From IMG/VR virus record IMGVR_UViG_3300037847_004997, positions 1 to 42,212 of that record: DNA of 42,212 nt. One strand, written 5' to 3'. The notes under the pieces were generated by a model. It had not been told where the DNA came from, searched no databases, and worked only from the letters and a program-made list of their open reading frames with translations. Shown here in pieces: positions 1 to 6,249 of the stretch. The position numbers were made by a program, and so were the translations under genes. Numbering within the stretch: the first letter of the stretch is position 1; every line of letters begins with the position of its first letter. Origin of the DNA: a virus.

Positions 1-9
1 ATCATTGCC

Positions 10-60
10 GACGCGACGCGACAAATGTGACGCGACATACGCGACGCGACACGACGCGAC
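10..60. repeat. Cluster of GACGCGAC direct repeats
   Basis: Five exact copies of GACGCGAC lie at 10-17, 15-22, 29-36, 43-50 and 53-60, with a one-mismatch copy (TACGCGAC) at 38-45. The start-to-start steps are 5, 14, 14 and 10 bases. The block is strikingly GC-rich in an AT-rich genome and sits just before the first early gene. A sixth exact copy, extended to GACGCGACACAC, lies at 616-627 inside a small gene. Iterons, repressor or activator sites, or a packaging/terminus signal are all possible; the sequence does not decide between them. The window starts within 10 bases of the first copy, so the array may extend to the left. Confidence 0.85.
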
Positions 61-71
61 ACACAAAATTA

Positions 72-101
72 TTGTAAACAATGTTCATAAATATTTGTTT
101 A
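72..101 (+). promoter_or_regulatory. Possible early promoter with inverted repeat
   Basis: Between the GACGCGAC cluster and the first gene is an AT-rich stretch with a TTG at 72-74 and a TTTG at 94-97, 19 bases apart. This is close to the flavobacterial TTG-N17-23-TAnnTTTG pattern, but the TA is misplaced. TAAACAA (75-81) and TTGTTTA (95-101) form an inverted repeat around it that could be an operator. It is the only sizeable non-coding space before the early genes, so a promoter is expected here. The exact boxes are uncertain. Confidence 0.3.
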
Positions 102-141
102 TTAACTAAATTATTTGTAAATTACTTAAAATAAAATAAAA

Positions 142-381
142 ATGAAAATACCTGATTACTTACATTCAAAGTTGTTACACTACAAGGACAACGACCAAGT
201 TTTTCAAAAAACTTACGACACAATTCATAAGCTGACTACTGCATTAACTGAAACAGAGATTACAGCTTACGACATCACAGATAAAAAGCAAATCGAAAAC
301 CTGATGGCTTCAAACGCTGATTACATTTGTGAAATGATAATACCACTAGTTAACTTTACAATTGAAAAATTTAAGAAATGA
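142..381 (+). CDS. Hypothetical early protein, 79 aa
   Basis: This is the first gene of the early arm and has no family I recognise. The 79-residue product is hydrophilic, has mixed charge and looks mostly helical, with no signal peptide or membrane segment. The ATG is preceded by the A-rich leader AAATAAAATAAAA, the usual form of a Bacteroidetes translation start, and the same leader occurs before the DnaA-like gene at 2834. The stop overlaps the next start as ATGA (378-381), so the two are probably translated together. First-position early phage genes often encode small host-takeover proteins, but nothing in the sequence shows that here. Confidence 0.7.
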   Translation: MKIPDYLHSKLLHYKDNDQVFQKTYDTIHKLTTALTETEITAYDITDKKQIENLMASNADYICEMIIPLVNFTIEKFKK

Positions 382-563
382 GCAACAATACAATAAGAAA
401 AAGAATTACTCATTGGACAATCAAGGTTCAATGGGATAATGGAGAAGAAGAATTTTTGGACTATATTCCAAACTATGTAGCATCAGCTGTAGATGAATTT
501 CTAACAGAGGTTGAAATACATAACAAAGACGAACATTCATTAACTAACATAACAGAGGAATGA
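378..563 (+). CDS. Hypothetical protein, 61 aa
   Basis: Small unknown protein of 61 residues. The N-terminus is basic (RKRITHW) and the C-terminal half acidic; no known domain or membrane segment is seen. It starts in an ATGA overlap with the upstream gene and ends in another ATGA overlap with the 50-aa gene at 560, so it lies inside a chain of translationally coupled genes. That tight packing is the main reason to believe it is real. Confidence 0.65.
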   Translation: MSNNTIRKRITHWTIKVQWDNGEEEFLDYIPNYVASAVDEFLTEVEIHNKDEHSLTNITEE

Positions 564-712
564 AAAAGCAAGAATACACAATCCATATTTATTATGGTGG
601 AGAGTATCCTGATGAGACGCGACACACTGACTGCATTGATACTGCACGAAAGTGGGCGAAACATGGGGAGCATAGCGAAATTATAAACTCACAAGGAATT
701 TTTATCCAATGA
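560..712 (+). CDS. Very small hypothetical protein, 50 aa
   Basis: A 50-codon gene joined by ATGA overlaps at both ends (560-563 upstream, 709-712 downstream). It fills exactly the gap between the 61-aa and 149-aa genes, which supports it strongly. The product begins MKKQEYTIHIYYGGEYPDE and has an aromatic, beta-like N-terminal half followed by a charged segment with a Cys and several His. I recognise no family. Its codons for Asp-Glu-Thr-Arg-His contain a copy of the GACGCGACACAC element of the left end, so the DNA may have a second, regulatory role. Confidence 0.65.
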   Translation: MKKQEYTIHIYYGGEYPDETRHTDCIDTARKWAKHGEHSEIINSQGIFIQ

Positions 713-1158
713 AAAATTATTTAAAACCATATAGCACACATAACTGCGGAAGAGAAGGATTGCTTGAGTTAGCTTTCGATAAAATGAAAAACTCAAAAGC
801 TAAAGACGTTTATAAGAACAACCAATCTTATTGGTATCGAGGTGTGGTTGTAGAAAAACTTGACAAGAGAATAGAAATGTATGACCTGTCAAGCGACGTG
901 TACAGACCCTTATCAAACAAGGAGCTGACTTTATTTGTACAAGAAGAAACAAACGTAGATAAGTTTGTGATTGATTTACAAATAAAAAACACGAAGAAAT
1001 CACTTAGTTTGATTAGAAAATTATTTCACATAGCTATAGCAAAGAAGAGTGAAAAAGACAAACTATTCTACTTTAGAAAGGCTATGAGACGTATTAAAAA
1101 ACTAAGGAAACTATTTGATATTAACAATAAAATGACTAAATTTGTCAATAAACTTTAA
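709..1158 (+). CDS. Hypothetical basic protein, 149 aa
   Basis: Unknown protein of 149 residues. The N-terminal half is mixed, with a SYWYRGVVVEKLDKRIEMYD segment that looks like beta strands. The C-terminal 60 residues are very Lys/Arg-rich and helical (KKLRKLF-type stretches), which would suit nucleic-acid binding. It starts in an ATGA overlap with the 50-aa gene and is followed after 11 bases by the annealing-protein gene, so it sits at the head of the recombination module. No catalytic motif is visible. Confidence 0.7.
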   Translation: MKNYLKPYSTHNCGREGLLELAFDKMKNSKAKDVYKNNQSYWYRGVVVEKLDKRIEMYDLSSDVYRPLSNKELTLFVQEETNVDKFVIDLQIKNTKKSLSLIRKLFHIAIAKKSEKDKLFYFRKAMRRIKKLRKLFDINNKMTKFVNKL

Positions 1159-1169
1159 TTAAATTCAAG

Positions 1170-1589
1170 ATGAAAACAGAGAAGCTCAAAGAGCTGTACA
1201 AGAAGTATGGCTTAACGAAAGACGATGTCTTTAAACATCAACATTACATTATCATTACCAGGTCTGGTATAGATAAAATCCAAGCAACAGAAAAAATCAC
1301 AATCAACTACGACGTGATAAACTGCGACCCTACCTATTGTGTGGTCAAGGCAAGTGCCGATGCGAGTGGTAATAAAATCCAAACGTTTGGCTCTGCGCTG
1401 AAAGGTAGCACACATAGAGACGGAAACTGTAACACGTGGTACGTAATGGAAATGGCAGAAAAAAGAGCCATGTCTAGAGCTGTACTTAAGTTGACTGGAT
1501 TCTATCAGTTGGGTGCTTTTGGCGAAGATGAAAGCGAGGATTTCAAAAGAAATAGTAACTCAAATGTAAAAGCATCATGGCAAAAGTAA
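1170..1589 (+). CDS. Putative single-strand annealing protein (ERF/Rad52-like)
   Basis: A 139-residue protein whose core is a beta-rich segment (about 40-90) followed by the helix EMAEKRAMSRAVLKLTGFY (about 92-110). An [E]-x-A-E-[KT]-[RK]-A-x-x-R-A helix is typical of short phage annealing proteins of the ERF/Rad52-like group. Such proteins pair complementary single strands during phage recombination. The downstream gene, overlapping by 13 bases, encodes a PD-(D/E)XK exonuclease, and an SSB-like gene follows. This is the classical exonuclease-annealing protein-SSB set, and the context raises confidence. The protein is shorter than typical Erf, and the tail after residue 120 is polar and disordered. 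The family call rests on one motif plus position. Confidence 0.6.
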   Translation: MKTEKLKELYKKYGLTKDDVFKHQHYIIITRSGIDKIQATEKITINYDVINCDPTYCVVKASADASGNKIQTFGSALKGSTHRDGNCNTWYVMEMAEKRAMSRAVLKLTGFYQLGAFGEDESEDFKRNSNSNVKASWQK

Positions 1590-2338
1590 AAGAAAAGCAA
1601 CTAACAAAGTCAGATATTATTAAAAGACTTAATAATGATGACGATTATTATGGAGACTTTGGTAAACAGTATTTATCAAATTCAGACATAAAAGACTTAT
1701 TGGAAGACCCAAAAGAATTCCATCAACCAAAACCAATGGAATCAAATTTACTGTATGGTCAAGCGTTTCACGATGCTATCATGTTTGGTAAGTCAAAGCA
1801 CTTTGACGAAGCTGTTGAAAGTAGCACAAGAACTACCAAGATATACAAAGAGGTTGAGGCAGAAAAGGGTCAAATGGTTTTACTGCAAAAGGAGGTTGAC
1901 GATATTATAGAGCTGTACCAAGCTGGTATAGACAATAAGATTGTCAGAGAACTATTGGAACGTGAGGACATACAGTTTGAGGTTCCTATGATTGCAGAAA
2001 TGACCGACAACAATATACTTTGGAAAGGCAAAGCCGACATTGTAACAGACGACGCTATCTATGATATAAAAACTAGCTCCAACGCAGGTAGTTTTATAAG
2101 TTCATCTAGAACATGGAACTATGATAGCCAAGCTTATATCTATTCTTACATGTTTCAAAAGCCAATGATTTTTCTTGTCTTTGATAAGAAAAAGAAAACT
2201 GTACATCAATTTGATGTTAGTGATGAAACATATGAGAGAGGGTATGACAAAGTTCAGAGAGCTGAACAAGAGTACCTAGATTATTTTGTAAACAAGACTA
2301 AAAAACTTCAAGACAGAATAACTTATGGGACTATATAA
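1577..2338 (+). CDS. PD-(D/E)XK recombination exonuclease (RecB/YqaJ-like)
   Basis: A 253-residue nuclease of the RecB/lambda-exonuclease-like PD-(D/E)XK superfamily. Visible landmarks: LLYGQAFHDAI (58-68) with His65; the motif GKADIV with Asp154; DIKTS with Asp163 and Lys165, giving the D...D-x-K active site; and QAYIYSYMF (from Gln185), the Q-x-x-x-Y helix usual in this group. It would degrade one strand from a DNA end and hand the other strand to the annealing protein encoded just upstream, whose gene overlaps this one by 13 bases. The length is normal for phage PDDEXK exonucleases. The reading frame is intact with all expected catalytic residues. Confidence 0.8.
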   Translation: MAKVKEKQLTKSDIIKRLNNDDDYYGDFGKQYLSNSDIKDLLEDPKEFHQPKPMESNLLYGQAFHDAIMFGKSKHFDEAVESSTRTTKIYKEVEAEKGQMVLLQKEVDDIIELYQAGIDNKIVRELLEREDIQFEVPMIAEMTDNNILWKGKADIVTDDAIYDIKTSSNAGSFISSSRTWNYDSQAYIYSYMFQKPMIFLVFDKKKKTVHQFDVSDETYERGYDKVQRAEQEYLDYFVNKTKKLQDRITYGTI

Positions 2339-2417
2339 CAAAAACTGTGATGACGGTATCTTCATTGGCAGATTACTAGCTATCGCTTTATTACTATTTA
2401 TTTATTTTAACTTTTAA
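2325..2417 (+). CDS. Possible 30-aa membrane peptide
   Basis: An ATG at 2325, overlapping the end of the exonuclease gene by 14 bases, opens a 30-codon frame. Its second half, GRLLAIALLLFIYFNF, is a continuous hydrophobic segment able to cross a membrane. It fills most of the otherwise empty space before the SSB gene. Small one-helix peptides are common in phage early regions (holin-like or host-inhibiting), but the role is unknown and a chance frame is possible. Confidence 0.4.
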   Translation: MGLYNKNCDDGIFIGRLLAIALLLFIYFNF

Positions 2418-2426
2418 TTTTAAATT

Positions 2427-2759
2427 ATGTCAACATTAATTAATGCGTCAATCAAAGCTTCAGAACTGAAGAAGATTGACAAAAACAAAATCATTAAAGG
2501 AGAAAAGGATAGCTATATTCCTATCTTAATATCTGTAAATGATGAGTCCAGATTTGGCAAAAACGTTTCTATCAGCATACAACAATCTGAAGATGAAAGA
2601 AAAAACAAAGCGCCAAAACATTTTATTGCTAACGGTTCTGTAATATGGACTGACGGAAAAATTGTAAAAGGACAAAGAGATGGTGAAGGAAGTCAACCAC
2701 AAAAAGCACAAACTCCGTTTGTCGAAGATGCTTTGGGTGATGACGACTTGCCATTCTAA
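2427..2759 (+). CDS. SSB-like single-stranded DNA-binding protein
   Basis: A 110-residue protein with a beta-rich body and an acidic tail ending in DDDLPF (105-110). The D-D-D-[IL]-P-F tip is the hallmark of bacterial and phage SSB proteins, where it docks partner enzymes. The body is shorter than E. coli SSB (178 aa), and its OB fold is not obvious from motifs, so the identification rests on the tail, the size and the position after the annealing protein and exonuclease. It would coat single-stranded DNA during replication and recombination. A strong hairpin follows the stop codon at once. Confidence 0.7.
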   Translation: MSTLINASIKASELKKIDKNKIIKGEKDSYIPILISVNDESRFGKNVSISIQQSEDERKNKAPKHFIANGSVIWTDGKIVKGQRDGEGSQPQKAQTPFVEDALGDDDLPF

Positions 2760-2766
2760 AAACACA

Positions 2767-2821
2767 GAAGGTTGGGGTGCGAAAGTTAAGAACGCACTTC
2801 TATCAGCACCCCCCTTCTTTT
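2767..2821 (+). terminator. Bulged terminator hairpin with alternative fold
   Basis: GAAGG (2767-2771) and GGGGTGC (2774-2780) pair with GCACCCC (2806-2812) and CCTTC (2813-2817), giving a 12-bp stem with a TT bulge and a 25-base loop. TTTT follows (2818-2821). It lies between the SSB stop (2759) and the ATG of the DnaA-like gene (2834). The 5' arm can instead form a small hairpin, GTGCG (2777-2781) with CGCAC (2793-2797), which excludes the long stem. The T run is short, so read-through is likely: a partial terminator or attenuator ahead of the replication genes. Confidence 0.65.
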
Positions 2822-2833
2822 AAATAAAATAAA

Positions 2834-3388
2834 ATGAAAAAAAATAGAAAAGAGTTACCTCACATTGCTAAAATTATTGGTGATGCAAACAAAGTCAAGC
2901 CAGAGTTTTTATTTCAAAACACAAGAAAAGCTGACGTAGTACACTTGCGCTCATTGTTTCATTACATGGCAAAAAAGCTTACTAGAAAAACATTAAAAGA
3001 AATAGGTGATTTCAGTATGAAGATGGGTAGACCTCAAGGGCACAACCACGCTTCAGTTTTGCATGCCTATCACAAGATAAAGGGATACGCTCAAATTGAT
3101 AAATCATTTGCTAAAAAACTAGACCAATTAGAAGAAAGGATTTCAAAGGTGTTGTTTTTAGAAAAATTTAATTCAAGGAAAGCCATAGAGCATTGTGAGT
3201 TTATTATAAATCAAATCATGGATGAAGATGACAATGAATATTTAGAAGCACTGCACGATTTGATAAGCGACTTATATAAACAAAAAAGAAAACAAGATAT
3301 TGTAGATTTACGTAACGAATTAATTATTAAATACAATGAAAGGATATATCAAGCTTCACAGAACGATACTGGAGTGGGAGTGGTATAA
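2834..3388 (+). CDS. DnaA domain IV-like DNA-binding protein
   Basis: A 184-residue protein whose N-terminal part (about 30-85) reads like the DNA-binding domain of the initiator DnaA. It has an R-x-x-D-V-V-x-L-R-x-L helix, then LKEIGDFSMKMGR, then GHNHASVLHAYHKI at 69-82, matching the DnaA signature G-R-D-H-[ST]-T-V-x-H-A-x-x-K-I. The ATPase domain is absent. The rest is helical and charged. It probably binds DNA, either at the phage origin or to act on host DnaA sites. It starts 12 bases after a terminator-like hairpin behind an A-rich leader and overlaps the next replication gene by 53 bases. Confidence 0.65.
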   Translation: MKKNRKELPHIAKIIGDANKVKPEFLFQNTRKADVVHLRSLFHYMAKKLTRKTLKEIGDFSMKMGRPQGHNHASVLHAYHKIKGYAQIDKSFAKKLDQLEERISKVLFLEKFNSRKAIEHCEFIINQIMDEDDNEYLEALHDLISDLYKQKRKQDIVDLRNELIIKYNERIYQASQNDTGVGVV

Positions 3389-4085
3389 AGACACAAATAC
3401 AAAAATAGTATTCATACACTTATTGCTAAACGCTTGTTTTGACAAGTGCAGGTTTATGGGTAATGCTGTAAATAGAGGCGAGTACTTAACCTCTATCAAT
3501 AGAATTTGTAAAGACCTAAACTTAACACCAAGACAAGTAAGAACTTCTTTAAAAAGGTTAAAGGACACAGGCGAAATAGACATACAGGCGACAAACAAGT
3601 TTTCTCGTATATCTATATGTAACTATGATAGTTATCAGCTTGAAGAAGAAAAAACTAAGGCGACAAGGACACGCAAACGACAAACAAAAGACACGCAAAC
3701 GACACGCATAAAAAAGAAAGTAATAAGTAAAGAAAATAATAATAATAAATACTATCAAGATAGTTTGAAAAACAAAGCATGGGTTGAAACTGTCTGCATG
3801 AATTATTCTCTAGCAGAAGTAAGTTTGAGGTCAGCTCTCTCAAAGTTCAAACAACACCTTGATATGACAGACGATAAGAAAACAAGTTTAAGGGATTTCA
3901 AAACTCATTTCATTAATTGGTTGAAATACGCACACAAAGATTTTGAAACAAAAAAAGTGGGCTCTTTCAAATGGAAGTGGAAAGGTCAAGTGGTTAAAAC
4001 AGGCACAGAAACACAAATGCAAAAAGACCAAAAGATTTATGACCAACCAGGTTTTGAATTTAAAATAATACAGAATGGAAATTAA
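3336..4085 (+). CDS. Winged-helix replication protein (DnaD/lambda O-like)
   Basis: A 249-residue replisome organiser-type protein. Residues 1-100 open with GYIKLHRTILEWEWY and contain LNLTPRQVRTSLKRLKDTGEI, the winged-helix start found in phage DnaD/replication-initiation proteins. Residues 104-135 form a basic, low-complexity linker (Lys/Arg/Thr-rich). Residues 140-230 form a second helical domain that in relatives recruits helicase. The start at 3336 lies 53 bases inside the preceding gene but is needed for the conserved N-terminus, so the overlap is genuine. The primase-helicase gene follows with an 11-base overlap. The DNA encoding the linker carries iteron-like repeats (see 3659-3765), as in the lambda O gene. 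Confidence 0.7.
   Translation: MKGYIKLHRTILEWEWYKDTNTKIVFIHLLLNACFDKCRFMGNAVNRGEYLTSINRICKDLNLTPRQVRTSLKRLKDTGEIDIQATNKFSRISICNYDSYQLEEEKTKATRTRKRQTKDTQTTRIKKKVISKENNNNKYYQDSLKNKAWVETVCMNYSLAEVSLRSALSKFKQHLDMTDDKKTSLRDFKTHFINWLKYAHKDFETKKVGSFKWKWKGQVVKTGTETQMQKDQKIYDQPGFEFKIIQNGN
3659..3765. other. Candidate replication origin: iterons plus AT-rich region
   Basis: Inside the wHTH replication gene, GACACGCAAACGACA occurs exactly at 3668-3682 and again at 3690-3704, 22 bases (about two helical turns) apart. A partial copy, GACACGC, lies at 3701-3707, and GCGACAA-type variants lie just before. At 3708-3765 follows a nearly pure A/T stretch (AAAGAAAATAATAATAATAA-like) that could melt easily. Iterons beside an AT-rich element, within the linker of the initiator gene itself, is the layout of lambda ori. 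The repeat also encodes a Lys/Arg/Thr linker, so protein low complexity is an alternative explanation. Confidence 0.45.
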
Positions 4086-5829
4086 TGGCTACGAAATAGA
4101 AGAATACAATATTTATTCGCTAGACACAAAAGCTAAAAAATCTACATGTCCGAAGTGTTCTCACACTAGAAAAAAGAAAACTCAAAAATGTTTGATGTTA
4201 GATTGGGATAGAGGCTTAGGTACTTGTCAACACTGTGGCGAAGTATTACAGCTCCACACATACAAAACAACAAGTTCACAATCATACATACGACCTGTGC
4301 AAATTCCTACTTCTGACATGGCTAAAATATATCAATGGTTTTCAAAAAGAGGTATATCAAGAGCTACAGTTGATGGAGCTAGAGTTACAAGTGGAAAAGA
4401 ATACATGCCACAAATACAAAAAGAAACCAATGTAATTATGTTCAACTATTATGTTGATGGTAAGCTTGTAAATATAAAATACAGAGATGGCGCAAAGAAC
4501 TTTAAATTATACAAAGGAGCACAGAAAACCTTTTACAATATAGATTCAATAAAAGACAATGAAGAGTGTGTTATTGTAGAAGGAGAAATAGATTGCCTCT
4601 CTTTTATCGAAGCAGGAGTTAAAAATGTAGTAAGTGTACCAAATGGATTCACTTCAAAAGGTCAAATTAATTTAGATTATTTAACTGACTTTTACTCTTA
4701 CTTTGAAAACAAATCTAAAATCTATTTATGTTTAGATAATGATGAGGCAGGTGAAAACGGTAAAAAAGAACTAATAAGACGTCTAGGTTCAGACAAAGTT
4801 TATTTGTGTGATTTACAAGATTTAAAAGACGCAAACGATTTTCTTGTGAAACATGGAGCTCAACAACTAAAAGCAGTAGTTGAAAATGCTATACCATGCC
4901 CAATAGAAAACGTCATCAGAGTTTCTGATATGTATAAAGACCTTGATGAGTTTTATAAAAATGGCATCAAGAATGGTTATAAAATAGGGCTGAATGGTTT
5001 TGATAATATATTCTCAACTTACACAAAACAATTTATAGTTGTAACAGGATTCCCTTCCAGTGGTAAATCAGATTTTGTCGACCAAATGACTATTGGTTAC
5101 AATATGATGTATGGTTGGAAAACAGCTTATGCCTCCACAGAAAACTATCCACAATATTTACATGTAGACAAGCTTGTTAGAAAACTTTATGGAAACACAC
5201 CTGACTTTGAAGGAACAAAACAAAATGATTGGAAGAAGTGTGTCGAGCATATAAATAGAAACTTTTTCTTCATTGACTTTGAAGAGGGTTTTGATTTAGA
5301 TAAAGTATTAAAGAAAGGCGAAGAGCTTGTAAAAAGAGTTGGTATTAGGTGTTTAGTTATAGACCCATACAACAAAATCAGAGACAAGTCTAGCCTCAAC
5401 ATGAGCATAACAGACTATACAAACATGTATCTAAATAAAGTAGATAACTTTTGTAAGAAACATGATGTAATTTGTATTGTTGTTGCTCACCCTACAAAAC
5501 CACAAAGCGACAAAGGTAAACTAATAGAGCCTACTTTTTATGATGTAAAAGGTGGTGGAGAGTTTTACGACATGAGCCCTCATGGATTATTAGTACATAG
5601 GGATTATGATAATGGAACAGTAAAAGTGAAAGTTCTAAAGGTAAAGTTTGCTAACTTAGGTGAAAACCAAGCAGAGGTTCTTTACAGTTGGAATGTAAAT
5701 AATGGACGATACACTACCATAAACAATGGTGTTCCAAATTGGGATAATGAAATATGGATTGACAACAAAAACAATCCTTTTGAATTATCTAAGTCTATTG
5801 ACATTGATTTTAACGATATAGAAATATGA
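4075..5829 (+). CDS. Primase-helicase (T7 gp4/Twinkle-like)
   Basis: A 584-residue bifunctional replication enzyme that primes lagging-strand synthesis and unwinds DNA. Visible parts in order: a zinc ribbon with Cys25/Cys28 and Cys51/Cys54; a TOPRIM primase core with VEGEID (168-173) and LDNDEAG (220-226); and a RecA-like DnaB/gp4 helicase with Walker A GFPSSGKS (325-332), Walker B CLVIDPYN (426-433), VVAHPTKP (469-476) and LLVHRD (505-510) near the arginine-finger position. All key residues are present and the length is close to T7 gp4 (566 aa). Upstream genes encode the presumed origin-binding and loader proteins. A matching DNA polymerase is not seen in the window. Confidence 0.92.
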   Translation: MEINGYEIEEYNIYSLDTKAKKSTCPKCSHTRKKKTQKCLMLDWDRGLGTCQHCGEVLQLHTYKTTSSQSYIRPVQIPTSDMAKIYQWFSKRGISRATVDGARVTSGKEYMPQIQKETNVIMFNYYVDGKLVNIKYRDGAKNFKLYKGAQKTFYNIDSIKDNEECVIVEGEIDCLSFIEAGVKNVVSVPNGFTSKGQINLDYLTDFYSYFENKSKIYLCLDNDEAGENGKKELIRRLGSDKVYLCDLQDLKDANDFLVKHGAQQLKAVVENAIPCPIENVIRVSDMYKDLDEFYKNGIKNGYKIGLNGFDNIFSTYTKQFIVVTGFPSSGKSDFVDQMTIGYNMMYGWKTAYASTENYPQYLHVDKLVRKLYGNTPDFEGTKQNDWKKCVEHINRNFFFIDFEEGFDLDKVLKKGEELVKRVGIRCLVIDPYNKIRDKSSLNMSITDYTNMYLNKVDNFCKKHDVICIVVAHPTKPQSDKGKLIEPTFYDVKGGGEFYDMSPHGLLVHRDYDNGTVKVKVLKVKFANLGENQAEVLYSWNVNNGRYTTINNGVPNWDNEIWIDNKNNPFELSKSIDIDFNDIEI

Positions 5830-5909
5830 AAAAAATAAAAAAATATTTGACAAGATTAAATAAAATCCTTTGGAGAGGATTAGAGAAAACAAGCTTCGGA
5901 AAATTTTAA
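5826..5909 (+). CDS. Possible 27-aa basic peptide
   Basis: The helicase stop codon overlaps an ATG (ATGA at 5826-5829) that opens a 27-codon frame ending four bases before the next ATG at 5914. The product is strongly basic and amphipathic (MKKIKKYLTRLNKILWRGLE...). The coupled start and exact fit into the gap support it; the tiny size argues for caution. No function can be given. Confidence 0.4.
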   Translation: MKKIKKYLTRLNKILWRGLEKTSFGKF

Positions 5910-5913
5910 AACT

Positions 5914-6249
5914 ATGAAAACAATTTTATTATACATAACAGTTACAGCAACTATATATCACGCTGTACCAGAACAGACAGATGCGACCCCATTTATTACG
6001 GCGTCGAATAAAGTTATTAATAAAGATGCTCCAGGCTCACATAGATGGATTGCAGTTTCAAGAGACCTAGAAAAATTAGGATTTGTATTTGGAGCAAAGG
6101 TATGTGTTGAAAATGCTGGACAAATGAATGGTTATTGGACGGTTCAAGACAGAATGAATAAAAGATGGTCACACAGAATAGATTTTTTAGTTGATGAATC
6201 TATGCGTGGAGGCAAATGGGAAAACGTAAAAATATATTTAGTTGAATAG
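5914..6249 (+). CDS. 3D/RlpA-like double-psi barrel protein
   Basis: A 111-residue protein that reads as a single 3D (three-aspartate) domain, a double-psi beta barrel related to RlpA and MltA. Residues 10-32 contain TATIYHAVPEQTDATPF with Asp23. RWIAVSRDL (44-52) matches the I-A-V-[DS] strand. YWTVQDRMNKRWSHRIDFLV (75-94) carries Asp79 and the R-I-D Asp90. In known relatives this fold cleaves or binds peptidoglycan. Because the domain begins at residue 9-10 there is no room for a full signal peptide, so it would need a holin or act inside the cell. It lies in the replication arm, far from the structural genes. A lysis role is therefore possible but not shown. Confidence 0.6.
   Translation: MKTILLYITVTATIYHAVPEQTDATPFITASNKVINKDAPGSHRWIAVSRDLEKLGFVFGAKVCVENAGQMNGYWTVQDRMNKRWSHRIDFLVDESMRGGKWENVKIYLVE

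Noticed and set aside
3659-3710. CRISPR-like array from the repeated GACACGCAAACGACA
   Set aside because: There are only two full copies, 15 bases long with 7 bases between them, inside a coding gene; no CRISPR repeat or cas gene is present.
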